Counted from the first letter of the stretch, positions 33,356 to 41,896 are shown. The stretch is 64,000 bases of DNA from Oscillospiraceae bacterium (GCA_910574995.1 CAJTCS010000001.1:434001-498000); one strand, 5' to 3'. Made by a program: numbers and translations. The notes: a model not told the origin generated them from the letters alone.

Positions 33356-35647
33356 TCATCCTTTCAACTCCACCCGGCGGATCTTCCCGCTGATGGTTTT
33401 GGGCAGGTCGTCCCTGAATTCTACGATGCGGGGGTACTTGTAGGGGGCGGTGTGCTTTTTTACGTAGCCCTGTATCTCCTTTTTCAGGGCCTCTGTCCCC
33501 TCGGTACCCTTGGTCAGTACCACAAAGGCTTTTACCACCTGGCCGCGTACGGGGTCGGGGGCGCTGGTAACGGCGCACTCCAGGACATAGGGCAGTTCCA
33601 TGATGACGCTCTCGATCTCGAAGGGCCCTATGCGGTAGCCGCTGGATTTGATCACATCGTCGGTACGGCCTACGTACCAATAGTAGCCGTCTTCGTCCCG
33701 CCAGGCCGTGTCGCCAGTGTGGTACATGCCGTCATGCCAGGCTTCCCGGGTGTTTTCCTCGTCCCGGTAATAGCCCATGAACAGGCCGCAGGGCGCGCCC
33801 TTGTCCGTGCGGATGACGATCTCGCCCGTTTCGCCCACAGGGGCGGGGGAGCCGTCTGGCAAGACGATATCTACGTCGTACAGGGGGCTGGGGACGCCCA
33901 TAGACCCGGTTTTGGGCACGGTGCCCACAGGGTTATAGATCGAGAGGGTGGTCTCCGTCTGGCCAAAGCCTTCCATCAGGGGAAGGCCCGTGGCCCGCTT
34001 CCACTGCTCGTATACCTCGGGGTTCAAGGCTTCGCCGGCGGTGGTAGAGTACTCGATGGAGGACAGGTCGTACCGGGACAGGTCCTCTTTGATGAAGAAG
34101 CGGTACATGGTGGGCGGGGCGCAGAAGGTGGTGATATGGTACCTTGCAAACATGGGCAAAATGTCGTGGGCGTCGAACTTGTCGAAGTCATAGGTGAAGA
34201 TGGCGGCCTCGTTCATCCATTGGCCATAATATTTCCCCCACAGGGCTTTGCCCCAGCCGGTGTCGGAAATGGTGAAATGCAGGCCGTCGGGGTTCACGTT
34301 GTGCCAGTATTTGGCGGTGATGAAGTGCCCCAGGGCGTATTTGTAGCTGTGCTCGGCAATCTTGGGGTAGCCCGTGGTGCCGGAGGTGAAGAACATCAGC
34401 ATGGGGTCGCTGCCGCAGGGGGAGTCGGGCTTTCTCTCGTAGGCGCCGGGGAAGGCCTCCACCTCTTTGTCAAAGTCATGCCAGCCCAGGCGGCTGCCGC
34501 CCACCATAATCCGGATATCTACCCCGCTGCCCTGGGCGGCGCGGTCAGCCTCTTCGGCTACCTGGCCGTCTGCTGTACACAGGATGGCCTTGACCCCGGC
34601 GGCCTTATAGCGGTAGTCGAAGTCGTGCTCCATCAAAAGGTTGGTGGCGGGGATGACCACCGCGCCCATCTTGTGCAGGGCCGTGATGACGAACCAGAAT
34701 TGGTAATGGCGTTTCAGCACCACCATCACCCGGTCGCCCCGCCGGACGCCCAGGGACTCCAGGTAGTTGGCAGTTTTGTTGGACCATTTTTTCATGTCCC
34801 CAAAGGTGAACCGGCGTTCGGTTTTATCCCGGGAAACGTGGAGCATGGCCAGCTTGTCCGGGCTCTTTTCCGCGATGGCGTCCACCACGTCGAAGCCGAA
34901 GTTGAACTCTTCCTCGTTCGTGAAATGGATGCCCTTCAAGATGCCGTTCTCATCAAGTTCTGTATGCACAAAGGGGTCAGAGACGGTTTCCCGGTTCTGG
35001 CGGGCGATCCTGGCGTCGATAAGCTTCTGGAAGCGGTCCTCCTCCTGCCCCTGGGCAAATTCCTCCGGCCCCTTCAATACCAGGGCGTAAAATTCGCAGT
35101 CCTCGCCGCCGGCGGCGATCATGCCATGGGGTGTGGCGGAATTATAATAGATGGTGTCGCCGGGGTATAGGGTCTCTACGTGGCTGCCTACCTGTACCTT
35201 CATGGTACCTTTTATGACGATGTCGAACTCCTGCCCCACGTGGGTGGAAAGCTTGATGGCCACCTTCTGCTCGGCCTCGTTGTAGGGCATGGTGACATAG
35301 AAGGGCTCGGCGGTCTTGTTCTTGAACAAAGGAGCCTTGTTCAGGTACTTGAAGCCTTGCCGCCGGGTGATGGGAAGGCCGTCCCCTTTGCGGGAGACCG
35401 TATAGCTGGACAAGGTGGGGCTTGCCCCTTTTATCAGGTCCGTGGGGTCAATGGTGAACCGCTGGGCGCATTTGTAGATAAAGGTAAAGCTGAAGTCCCG
35501 CTCCCCCTGTTCGCATGCCTGGTATTCCTCTTTAGAAATGCCGGTGCATTTGGCCATTTCCTCCTCTGACAAGCCCATGATTTCCCGCATGGTGCGGATG
35601 CGCTGGGCAACTTCCCCCAGCTGTGCTTTCAGGTCTGCCTTTTCCAT
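33356..35647 (-). CDS. XRE helix-turn-helix + cupin + medium-chain acyl-CoA synthetase fusion
   Basis: 763 residues in one frame. Residues about 10-72 are an XRE-type helix-turn-helix (LGEVAQRIRTMREIMGLSEE, then E-E-M-A-K). Residues about 115-190 form a cupin barrel with GTMKVQVG and YPGDTIYYNSATPHG. From about 205 a complete AMP-forming acyl-CoA synthetase follows: TSGTTGYPK, the SDTGWGKALWG segment of medium-chain synthetases, GFGQTETT, YVGRTDDVIKSSGYRIGP and the catalytic Lys in PKTISGKIRR. The natural substrate is a carboxylic acid, probably short, branched or medium chain. AAGGAG precedes the ATG. A T-box leader lies upstream. A DNA-binding/cupin sensor fused to the enzyme suggests it also regulates. 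Confidence 0.85.
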   Translation of the reverse strand: MEKADLKAQLGEVAQRIRTMREIMGLSEEEMAKCTGISKEEYQACEQGERDFSFTFIYKCAQRFTIDPTDLIKGASPTLSSYTVSRKGDGLPITRRQGFKYLNKAPLFKNKTAEPFYVTMPYNEAEQKVAIKLSTHVGQEFDIVIKGTMKVQVGSHVETLYPGDTIYYNSATPHGMIAAGGEDCEFYALVLKGPEEFAQGQEEDRFQKLIDARIARQNRETVSDPFVHTELDENGILKGIHFTNEEEFNFGFDVVDAIAEKSPDKLAMLHVSRDKTERRFTFGDMKKWSNKTANYLESLGVRRGDRVMVVLKRHYQFWFVITALHKMGAVVIPATNLLMEHDFDYRYKAAGVKAILCTADGQVAEEADRAAQGSGVDIRIMVGGSRLGWHDFDKEVEAFPGAYERKPDSPCGSDPMLMFFTSGTTGYPKIAEHSYKYALGHFITAKYWHNVNPDGLHFTISDTGWGKALWGKYYGQWMNEAAIFTYDFDKFDAHDILPMFARYHITTFCAPPTMYRFFIKEDLSRYDLSSIEYSTTAGEALNPEVYEQWKRATGLPLMEGFGQTETTLSIYNPVGTVPKTGSMGVPSPLYDVDIVLPDGSPAPVGETGEIVIRTDKGAPCGLFMGYYRDEENTREAWHDGMYHTGDTAWRDEDGYYWYVGRTDDVIKSSGYRIGPFEIESVIMELPYVLECAVTSAPDPVRGQVVKAFVVLTKGTEGTEALKKEIQGYVKKHTAPYKYPRIVEFRDDLPKTISGKIRRVELKG

Positions 35648-35760
35648 ATCTGCTTGTGCTCCTTTCTGGTTGGGCCGTATAAAGTCTGCCAGTTTTCTTA
35701 CAGTGGATATAATGGGCTGGACATGCTGTGGATTTTCAACGCCGGCCTCCCGGGAAAAAG

Positions 35761-36068
35761 AAAAAACCGCCCCACGGAAGGAAATCCTTCCATGAGACGG
35801 GCTGCTATCAGTCCGCGGTACCACTCATCTTGCGCTTTCGCGCCCCTTATTGGGCTCTGACAAGCCCTATGCACTAACGCAGCATACGCGGAGGACGCCT
35901 ACTTACCCCTTTTTATGGTTTCCCAAAACAGGCTTTTGGGCCCTCGGCTCGGAAGGGATTGGCCTATGGAACGCCTTGCGCTGGCTTGCAGCAGCCGCCA
36001 GCTCTCTGAAGCAAGGTATGTTCCCGCCGTCTTCGTCACAGCCTTTTGCCTATGGAATTGTAAAATCT
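35761..36068 (-). ncRNA. T-box leader (tRNA-sensing) with terminator
   Basis: On the minus strand the T-box sequence TGGTACCGCGG (35813-35823) is followed by a 16-bp terminator stem with a 2-base loop (35767-35800) and six T residues (35761-35766). The 5' half has the Stem I hallmarks: GACGAAGA near the base, then AGAGAGCTGGCGG and a CTGCTGCAAGCCAG distal loop. ATGAG ahead of the T-box can pair with CTCAT in the terminator, giving the antiterminator. The specifier is best read as ATC (isoleucine), in CCA-ATC-CCTTCCGAG, but this is tentative. The T in TGGT fits a tRNA with discriminator A. The controlled genes are the acyl-CoA synthetase fusion and the MazG-like gene. Confidence 0.9.
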
Positions 36069-36074
36069 TTTCCA

Positions 36075-36103
36075 ATTATATACGCCTGCCCCCGTTTTGT
36101 CAA
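36075..36103 (-). promoter_or_regulatory. Consensus sigma-A promoter of the T-box transcript
   Basis: Perfect TTGACA (36098-36103), a 17-base spacer and perfect TATAAT (36075-36080) on the minus strand, giving a start near 36068. It is divergent from the gntR promoter at 36144. Confidence 0.93.
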
Positions 36104-36143
36104 GAGGGAAATCCCCAGGGGGAAGGGCCCGCTGAAAAAAGCC

Positions 36144-36172
36144 TTGACAAGCAAACGCGGGCGGTGTATACT
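36144..36172 (+). promoter_or_regulatory. Promoter of the gntR-ABC operon
   Basis: TTGACA, a 17-base spacer and TATACT, followed about nine bases later by the inverted repeat at 36181-36204. Confidence 0.88.
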
Positions 36173-36180
36173 ACAAACAT

Positions 36181-36204
36181 GGTTAATTACTGAAGTGGTT
36201 AACC
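36181..36204. promoter_or_regulatory. Predicted GntR/YtrA operator
   Basis: GGTTAATTACT-GA-AGTGGTTAACC: the arms match at 9 of 11 positions. It sits between the transcription start and the ribosome site of gntR, where a bound repressor would block transcription, so autoregulation is likely. Confidence 0.7.
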
Positions 36205-36225
36205 AATTTGGAAAGGGGGCACGGC

Positions 36226-36606
36226 ATGTTTAAGTTGGAGCTGGACGGGGAAAGGCCCATCTTCCAGCAGATAGCGGATGGGCTGGAGGATGCGGTCCTT
36301 TCCGGCGCGCTGGGCGAAGGGGCGCAACTGCCCTCCATTACCGAGCTTTCCGTACAGTACACCATCAACCCCGCCACCGCCTTGAAAGGCATAAACCTGT
36401 TGGTAGACCAAGGCGTGGCCTACAAAAAGCGGGGCGTGGGGATGTTCGTGGCGGAAGGGGCCCGGGCTGCCTTACAAAAAAAGCGCCAGGGCGAATTTGC
36501 CAGGCGTTATGTGCGGGCCTTGGCCGCGGAGGCCAGGCGGCTGGGCCTGGGACGGGAGCGGCTGCTGGAAATGGTCGCCCGGGAATATGACCGGGACAGC
36601 GATTGA
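36226..36606 (+). CDS. GntR family regulator, YtrA type
   Basis: 126 residues, the short YtrA form. A winged helix (about 8-75, with PIFQQIADGLEDAVLSGAL and TINPATALKGINLLVDQGV) is followed by a brief C-terminal helical dimerisation arm and no effector domain. YtrA regulators repress adjacent ABC transporters and often respond to cell-wall antibiotics. The ATG follows AAAGGGGG. It heads gntR-ATPase-permease with short gaps. Confidence 0.87.
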   Translation: MFKLELDGERPIFQQIADGLEDAVLSGALGEGAQLPSITELSVQYTINPATALKGINLLVDQGVAYKKRGVGMFVAEGARAALQKKRQGEFARRYVRALAAEARRLGLGRERLLEMVAREYDRDSD

Positions 36607-36625
36607 GAAAGGGATGTGAGCAGAG

Positions 36626-37477
36626 ATGGCCATACAGACCGACAAAATATGTAAAAGCTTTGGGAACGTGCAGGCCCTGAAAGGGGTGTCCGTATCCTTC
36701 GAGGAAAACAAGATCTATGGGCTGCTGGGGCGTAACGGCGCGGGGAAATCCACCCTGCTGAACGTGCTGGCAAACCGCATGTTTGCCGATTCAGGGTCTT
36801 TCACCGTAGACGGGGAGCCTGGAGGGGAAAACGACCGGGCCCAGTCGAAGCTGTTTTTGATGAGCGAACAGACTTTGCACCCAGAGGGCATGCGGGTGGG
36901 CAAGGCGTTCCAGTGGACCCAGGCGTTTTACCCCAGCTTCGACCAGGGGTATGCCCTGCGGCTGGCCGGGGAGTTCCAGCTGGATACCCATACGAAGATG
37001 TCCGGGCTTTCCACCGGCTACCGCTCGATCTTCAAGCTGATTTTGGGCCTTTCTGTAAACGTGCCTTATGTGCTGCTGGACGAGCCGGTATTGGGGCTGG
37101 ACGCCAACCACCGGGAGCTGTTTTACCGGCGGCTGCTGGAAAAGTATGCGGAAAACCCCTTCACGGTGGTGCTGTCCACACACCTGATCGAAGAGGTGGC
37201 CGACCTGATCGAGGATGTGGTCATCATCAAGGCGGGGACGGTCATCCGCCAGGAAAGCCGGGAAAGCCTGCTTTCACAGGGATACACCGTTTCCGGCGGG
37301 GCCGGGGCGGTAGAAGCGTATATCCAGGGGCGGCAGGTGCTGGGGGTAGACGCCCTGGGCGGCCTGCGCACAGCCTATGTGCTGGGCGAGGCGGACAAAA
37401 CCGCCCAATCTGCCAAAGACTTGGAATTTGGCGCCATGGACCTGCAGAAGCTGTTCATCCAGCTGACCAATTCTTGA
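36626..37477 (+). CDS. ABC transporter ATP-binding protein, YtrB-like
   Basis: 283 residues. Walker A is GRNGAGKST (about 33-41), Walker B VLLDEPVLGLD near 150, and the switch His lies in STHLIEEV near 185. The signature is degenerate: LSTGYRS in place of LSGGQ, as often seen in YtrB-type ATPases. A roughly 80-residue C-terminal extension follows. It is 19 bases after gntR and 16 before the permease gene, forming one operon. Confidence 0.85.
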   Translation: MAIQTDKICKSFGNVQALKGVSVSFEENKIYGLLGRNGAGKSTLLNVLANRMFADSGSFTVDGEPGGENDRAQSKLFLMSEQTLHPEGMRVGKAFQWTQAFYPSFDQGYALRLAGEFQLDTHTKMSGLSTGYRSIFKLILGLSVNVPYVLLDEPVLGLDANHRELFYRRLLEKYAENPFTVVLSTHLIEEVADLIEDVVIIKAGTVIRQESRESLLSQGYTVSGGAGAVEAYIQGRQVLGVDALGGLRTAYVLGEADKTAQSAKDLEFGAMDLQKLFIQLTNS

Positions 37478-37493
37478 GAAAAGAGGCTGCCTT

Positions 37494-38267
37494 ATGAAAA
37501 TCAAACCTTCCCTCCGTTACCAGCTGTATGACCAGCGCACCGCCGTTTTGGTCTATTATGGCGTTATGGTAGCCATGATCCTGCTGAACCTGCTGTTTCT
37601 CCCTTTCGCAGGGGATTCTGACCTCCGCGTCACCTCCGGCGGCATAACCGCCGTGACCGCCGTGTTCGTCTTTGTAGTGGCGCTTTGTTCTTTCAAAGAA
37701 AGCTTCCTGTTGGAGCTGCAGCACGGGGTTTCCCGCCGCTGCCAATTCCTGTCCCATCTGGCGGCCATGGGCGTTTCCTGCGCGGTAATGGCCGTTGCGG
37801 ACGAGATATATACCCTTTTCATCGCCCTGCTTAGCTTTCCCTTCCCCAACAGCGTTTTCTCCTACTCCCTCTACGAGATGCTCTATGCCTCTGACCTTAC
37901 GGAAGCAGGCGGCAGCGTCTCCTATACCATACACACTTCGGGTTCTACTGTGCTGTTCTCTGTTGTGTTCAGCTTTTTTGTGCTGCTGGCCATCAGCGCC
38001 TTTGGTTATTTGATCACCACGTTCAACTACCGGCTGCACAAGTGGGGGAAGATCATCTTCTGGGCAGGCTGGCCCGTGATGCTGATAGCCCTGGGTACGC
38101 TGCTGGACCATTACCCGGCCCAGGTTGCCAGCATGAAAGCGTGGCTGCTGCAAGCTTGTTCCACTTTGCTGGGGTCGCTGCCCCTCTGCTGCCTTACCTG
38201 CCTGGCGCTGGCCGCGGTATTTTCCGGCCTCAGCTGGCTGCTGATGCGCCGGGCGCAGATGAAGTAA
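37494..38267 (+). CDS. ABC transporter permease (partner of the YtrB-like ATPase)
   Basis: 257 residues with six predicted membrane helices (about 20-40, 50-70, 88-118, 140-170, 180-202 and 222-248) and no other domain. The size and gene order fit the membrane half of small GntR-linked ABC systems. The ATG follows AGAGG by seven bases. Substrate unknown. Confidence 0.8.
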   Translation: MKIKPSLRYQLYDQRTAVLVYYGVMVAMILLNLLFLPFAGDSDLRVTSGGITAVTAVFVFVVALCSFKESFLLELQHGVSRRCQFLSHLAAMGVSCAVMAVADEIYTLFIALLSFPFPNSVFSYSLYEMLYASDLTEAGGSVSYTIHTSGSTVLFSVVFSFFVLLAISAFGYLITTFNYRLHKWGKIIFWAGWPVMLIALGTLLDHYPAQVASMKAWLLQACSTLLGSLPLCCLTCLALAAVFSGLSWLLMRRAQMK

Positions 38268-38287
38268 ATGTATCCTCCAAACCCGCA

Positions 38288-38323
38288 GGGAAGGGGGCCC
38301 CCATTTAAGGGGGCCCCCTTCCC
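38288..38323. terminator. Strong hairpin between the convergent permease and sfsA genes
   Basis: Perfect 15-base arms (GGGAAGGGGGCCCCC and its complement) around ATTTAA. It has no U-tract but is well placed to end transcripts from both sides. Confidence 0.7.
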
Positions 38324-38368
38324 GATTGCCTCTGAAGCTTTTTCTGACAAAGCTGCCTTGCCCGGCGT

Positions 38369-39043
38369 TTATAGGCGTACCTCCACGGGCCTGCCAGGCA
38401 GAATAAAGCCGGGCGCCACCGCGCAGTCTACCGCCTCTACCCGCACGCCCTGGGCCCGCGCCCTGCAAAGGGCCTGGGCGAATTCCGGGTGGGTGTGGGC
38501 GTTGGGCGTGAAATACCGCACGCCTGCCATCTGTACCACAAACAACGCCATGGCCTGGAAGCCTTGCGCCATGGCTTCGCACAGTCCGTGCAGGTGTTTC
38601 ACCCCCCGCTGCGTGGGCGCGTCCGGGAAGAGCACCACGCCGTCTTCTTCCAGTGTTACGCCTTTTACCTCGATAAACCAACGGCCTCCGGCGGCTTCGG
38701 CGTAGAAATCGAACCGGGAAGGGCCGAACTTTACCTCTGGGCGCAGCAGGGAAAGGCCAGGCAGCAGCCGGGGCAGATACTCTGCCGCCACCTTATTAGG
38801 GGCTTGGCTGTCCATGTTGATAAGCCGGGGCCCTTTTTCCACGGCTATCAGGTCAAAACGGGTCTTCCGGCTGGGGTTCGCGCTTTCCTCCAGGTAAACT
38901 GTAGCGCCCTCTACCAGCAGCTCCCGGCACCGCCCGGTATTTTTTACGTGGCAGACCTCTACCCGGCCGCCTACCTCCACATGGGCGATGAACCGGTTGG
39001 GCCGGGCCTGGAATGTGCCTGCCAGTATTTTGCCGTAGGTCAT
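38369..39043 (-). CDS. sfsA: SfsA family DNA/RNA nuclease
   Basis: 224 residues. An OB-like N-terminus with the AHVEVGGRVEVCHVKNTGRC segment is followed by a nuclease-like core: the acid EVK motif in WFIEVKGVTL near 124-133, and PDAPTQRGVKHLHGL near 140. SfsA was first named for sugar fermentation stimulation and is now treated as a nuclease; its physiological role is unclear. The ATG begins MTYGKILAGTFQARPNRF, the normal N-terminus. Confidence 0.88.
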   Translation of the reverse strand: MTYGKILAGTFQARPNRFIAHVEVGGRVEVCHVKNTGRCRELLVEGATVYLEESANPSRKTRFDLIAVEKGPRLINMDSQAPNKVAAEYLPRLLPGLSLLRPEVKFGPSRFDFYAEAAGGRWFIEVKGVTLEEDGVVLFPDAPTQRGVKHLHGLCEAMAQGFQAMALFVVQMAGVRYFTPNAHTHPEFAQALCRARAQGVRVEAVDCAVAPGFILPGRPVEVRL

Positions 39044-39057
39044 GCTCCCCCTCCTTA

Positions 39058-39155
39058 CGCCCCCCGGCCGCGGCCCGCGCTAAGGCGCGGGAGGCCAAAA
39101 CCCCCGGGTTTTGGCCAGCGGGGCTTTGCAGAAGCCCCGGCGCGGCCGGGGGGCG
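39058..39155. repeat. Four-helix structured element between polA and sfsA (copy B)
   Basis: Perfect 15-base outer arms (39058-39072 and 39141-39155) enclose three perfect hairpins: 39074-39091 (7 bp), 39093-39116 (11 bp) and 39119-39139 (8 bp). The layout is the same as at 17086-17194 although the sequences differ throughout. It fills almost the whole polA-sfsA gap and also stands where a polA terminator would be. Confidence 0.8.
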
Positions 39156-39164
39156 TTGGTTGTT

Positions 39165-41744
39165 TTACCCCTTTGCCGCATACCAGGTGTGCCCGGCGTT
39201 GGCGTCCGCCACCATGGGCACGGAAAGGGATACCGCCTGTTCCATCTCTTCGGTCAACAGGGCCTTTACCTGTTCCTGTTCTTCTTCTGGGCATTCCACG
39301 ATAAGCTCGTCATGCACCTGCAGGATCATCCTGGCCTGCAGGTTTTCCTGTTCCAGCCGGCGGGAGACCCGGATCATGGCGATTTTGATGATGTCTGCCG
39401 CCGCGCCCTGGATGGGCATGTTCCGGGCCACCCGCTCGCCAAAGGCCCGCATGTTGAAGTTGGAGCTTTTTAGCTCTGGCAGGTAGCGCCTGCGGCCAAA
39501 CATGGTTTCCACATAGCCCCGTTCCCGGGCTTCGTCCGCCACCCGTTTCATATAGGCGTCTACCCCGGCGTAGTTGCGCAGGTATCCCTTTATATATTCG
39601 TCCGCCTCCTGGCGGCTGACGCCGATGTCCTTGGAGAGGGAAAAGGCCCCGATGCCGTACACGATGCCGAAGTTTACGGCTTTTGCCTTGCTGCGCATGG
39701 CGCTGGTCACCATCTCTGGGGGCATGTTGAACACCCTGGCCGCTGTAGAAGTGTGGATGTCCCGGCCCTCCCGGAAGTCCTCCTGCATGGCCGGGTCCTG
39801 CGCCACGTGGGCTAAAACCCGCAGCTCAATCTGGCTGTAGTCCGCGTCCACCAGCACGCCCGTTTTGGCGGCGAAAAATTTCCGCAGCTCCCGGCCAATC
39901 TCCGTACGTACGGGGATGTTCTGCAGGTTGGGCTCGGTGCTGGAGATACGCCCGGTGCGCGTCTCCGTCTGGTTGAAGCTGGAATGGATGCGTCCGTCTG
40001 GGCCGATGACCTTCAAAAGCCCGTCGCAGTAGGTAGACTTCAGCTTGGCTACCGTGCGGTAGCGCAGGATATCCTCTACCACCGGATGCAGGTAGCGAAG
40101 GTCGTTCAAAACGTCTGCGTTGGTGGACCAGCCGGTCTTGGTCTTCTTGCCGTGGGGAAGCCCCATTTTTTCAAAAAGGGCTTCCCCCAGCTGCTTAGGG
40201 GAGTTGATATTGAAATCATACCCCACCTGCTCGATAATGGAATCGTGCAATTCCTGTACCTGCCGCTCCATCTCCTGGCCGTAGGCCTCTATGGCAGAGC
40301 GGTCCACGAAGAATCCGATATGCCCCATCTGGGCCAGCACCAGGGCCAGGGGGATCTCGATGTTTTCCAGCAGCTCCCGTTGGCCGTTCTGGTCGATGGC
40401 CTTGCCCAGGGCTTGGCACAGGGCGGGCAGGGCGGCGCAGGCGGCCAAAGCCGGGTCTTCCAGGGCGGGCAGGGCACAGCCGTATTCCGCCGCAAGCCGG
40501 GGCACGTCATACCCGCTGGCAGAGGGGTTCAGAAGATAGCCCGCCAGGGCGGTGTCCATCCGCACATTCTCCAGCCGCGCCCCCAGGGACAAAGCCAGCC
40601 GGTGCAGGGGCTTCACATCATGGGTATATTTCCCAATGCGCCTATTGCCCAGGAACGCCCGCAAAAACGCCTCGTCCGGCCGCACCCGGTAGATTTCCCC
40701 CCGGTGGCAGAAGCTGACGGCGGCCAACACCCCGTCTTTTTCCCAGGCGCACAGGAACCAGGCCGCGCCCTCGTCCTCCAGCCGGGGCAGCATGGGGGCG
40801 CCGTCCGCCAGCTCGGTAACGGGCACGTCCTGGGGGGCCTGGGCCCCCTCGGATGGGGCGGCGGGGGAAACCGCCCCATCCAGGCCAAAGCGTTCGAGCA
40901 AGGAGAAAAGCTCCAGGCGCACCATGCAGGCCCCGGCCTTCTGGGGGTTGCCGGGGGCTTTTTCATAATGGGTAAGGTCTATGTCGATGGGGGCGTTGCG
41001 GCGGATGGTGCCCAAGTCATAGCTTAAAAAAGCGTTTTCCCTGGAGGCCTCCAGTTTTTTCCGGGCCGCGGGTTTAATGGCGGGGTCTTCCAGGTTTGCG
41101 TAGACCTGTTCCAGGCTCCCGAATTTCTGGATCAACTCGCCGGCCCCCTTGGGCCCAATGCCCGCCACCCCGGGGATGCAGTCGGAACTGTCCCCCTGGA
41201 TGGCTTTCAGGTCGATCATCTGCCGGGGGGCCACGCCGTATTCCTCTAAGATCTTGGCTTCGTCGTACAGGCTTACCTGGGGCTGGCCGAACTTGGTGGT
41301 GGCCAGGCGCACGCTGGTGTTCTCCGACACCAGCTGCAGGCTGTCCCGGTCCCCGGTAGCAATGAGGCAGGCGTGGCCGTTTTTTTCGCAGGCGGCGGAC
41401 AAGGTCCCCAGGATATCGTCGGCTTCCCAGCCCTCGCAGGAGACCACCTTGTAGCCCAGGTCGGCCAGCAGCTGCTGCAAAACGGGCAGCTGCTGGGCCA
41501 GTTCCTGGGGCATACCCTTGCGGTTGGCCTTATACCCAGCGTATTGCTTGTGCCGGAAGGTGGGGGCCCGCATGTCGAAGGCCACGGCCACGCCGTCCGG
41601 TTGGGTCTCGTCCAACAGCTTCAAAAGCATGGTCAAAAAACCGTAGATGCCGTTGGTAAAGTCCCCTGACTTTGTAGAGAGCAGCTTGATGCCATAAAAG
41701 GCCCGGTTCAGGATGCTGTTGCCGTCCAATACGAGAAGTTTCAC
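39165..41744 (-). CDS. polA: DNA polymerase I
   Basis: 859 residues. Residues 1-290 form the 5'-nuclease domain (opening LLVLDGNSILNRAFYG, with metal-site aspartates in the region starting EGWEADDIL). The middle domain corresponds to the 3'-5' exonuclease, but the D-x-E motif is absent (WFLCAWEKDG stands in its place), so proofreading is predicted to be lost, as in Bacillus Pol I. The polymerase domain has motif A DADYSQIELR, motif B RSKAKAVNFGIVYG and motif C QVHDELIVE. The start is GTG behind GGAGG. It serves Okazaki-fragment maturation and repair. Confidence 0.95.
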   Translation of the reverse strand: MKLLVLDGNSILNRAFYGIKLLSTKSGDFTNGIYGFLTMLLKLLDETQPDGVAVAFDMRAPTFRHKQYAGYKANRKGMPQELAQQLPVLQQLLADLGYKVVSCEGWEADDILGTLSAACEKNGHACLIATGDRDSLQLVSENTSVRLATTKFGQPQVSLYDEAKILEEYGVAPRQMIDLKAIQGDSSDCIPGVAGIGPKGAGELIQKFGSLEQVYANLEDPAIKPAARKKLEASRENAFLSYDLGTIRRNAPIDIDLTHYEKAPGNPQKAGACMVRLELFSLLERFGLDGAVSPAAPSEGAQAPQDVPVTELADGAPMLPRLEDEGAAWFLCAWEKDGVLAAVSFCHRGEIYRVRPDEAFLRAFLGNRRIGKYTHDVKPLHRLALSLGARLENVRMDTALAGYLLNPSASGYDVPRLAAEYGCALPALEDPALAACAALPALCQALGKAIDQNGQRELLENIEIPLALVLAQMGHIGFFVDRSAIEAYGQEMERQVQELHDSIIEQVGYDFNINSPKQLGEALFEKMGLPHGKKTKTGWSTNADVLNDLRYLHPVVEDILRYRTVAKLKSTYCDGLLKVIGPDGRIHSSFNQTETRTGRISSTEPNLQNIPVRTEIGRELRKFFAAKTGVLVDADYSQIELRVLAHVAQDPAMQEDFREGRDIHTSTAARVFNMPPEMVTSAMRSKAKAVNFGIVYGIGAFSLSKDIGVSRQEADEYIKGYLRNYAGVDAYMKRVADEARERGYVETMFGRRRYLPELKSSNFNMRAFGERVARNMPIQGAAADIIKIAMIRVSRRLEQENLQARMILQVHDELIVECPEEEQEQVKALLTEEMEQAVSLSVPMVADANAGHTWYAAKG

Positions 41745-41798
41745 AGGCGGACACCTCCATGGGAAAGTTTGGGATGGATAGGGTATAATTGCAAAGAA

Positions 41799-41824
41799 GC
41801 CCCGGAGAATACCGTCTCCGGGGC
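41799..41824 (-). other. Hairpin in the polA leader
   Basis: A perfect 10-bp stem (GCCCCGGAGA with its complement) and 6-base loop; on the minus strand it is followed by TTCTTTG. It lies between the polA promoter and start codon and may attenuate the transcript or shape its 5' end. Confidence 0.5.
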
Positions 41825-41867
41825 CCTGCTCCTGGATACATGGAACACGACAAAATCTTTATAGATA

Positions 41868-41896
41868 ATTTTACCATAAACCCCGCGGGATTGCAA
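41868..41896 (-). promoter_or_regulatory. Predicted promoter of polA
   Basis: TTGCAA, a 17-base spacer ending TGG, and TAAAAT on the minus strand. The 472-base polA-atpB gap holds this promoter, the hairpin at 41799, small hairpins at about 41905-41965 and the atp promoter; I see no gene in it. Confidence 0.7.

Noticed and set aside
33452-35170. A 572-codon plus-strand frame
   Set aside because: Antisense to the acyl-CoA synthetase fusion, no ribosome site, and composition (Gly, Val, His-rich) typical of shadow frames.
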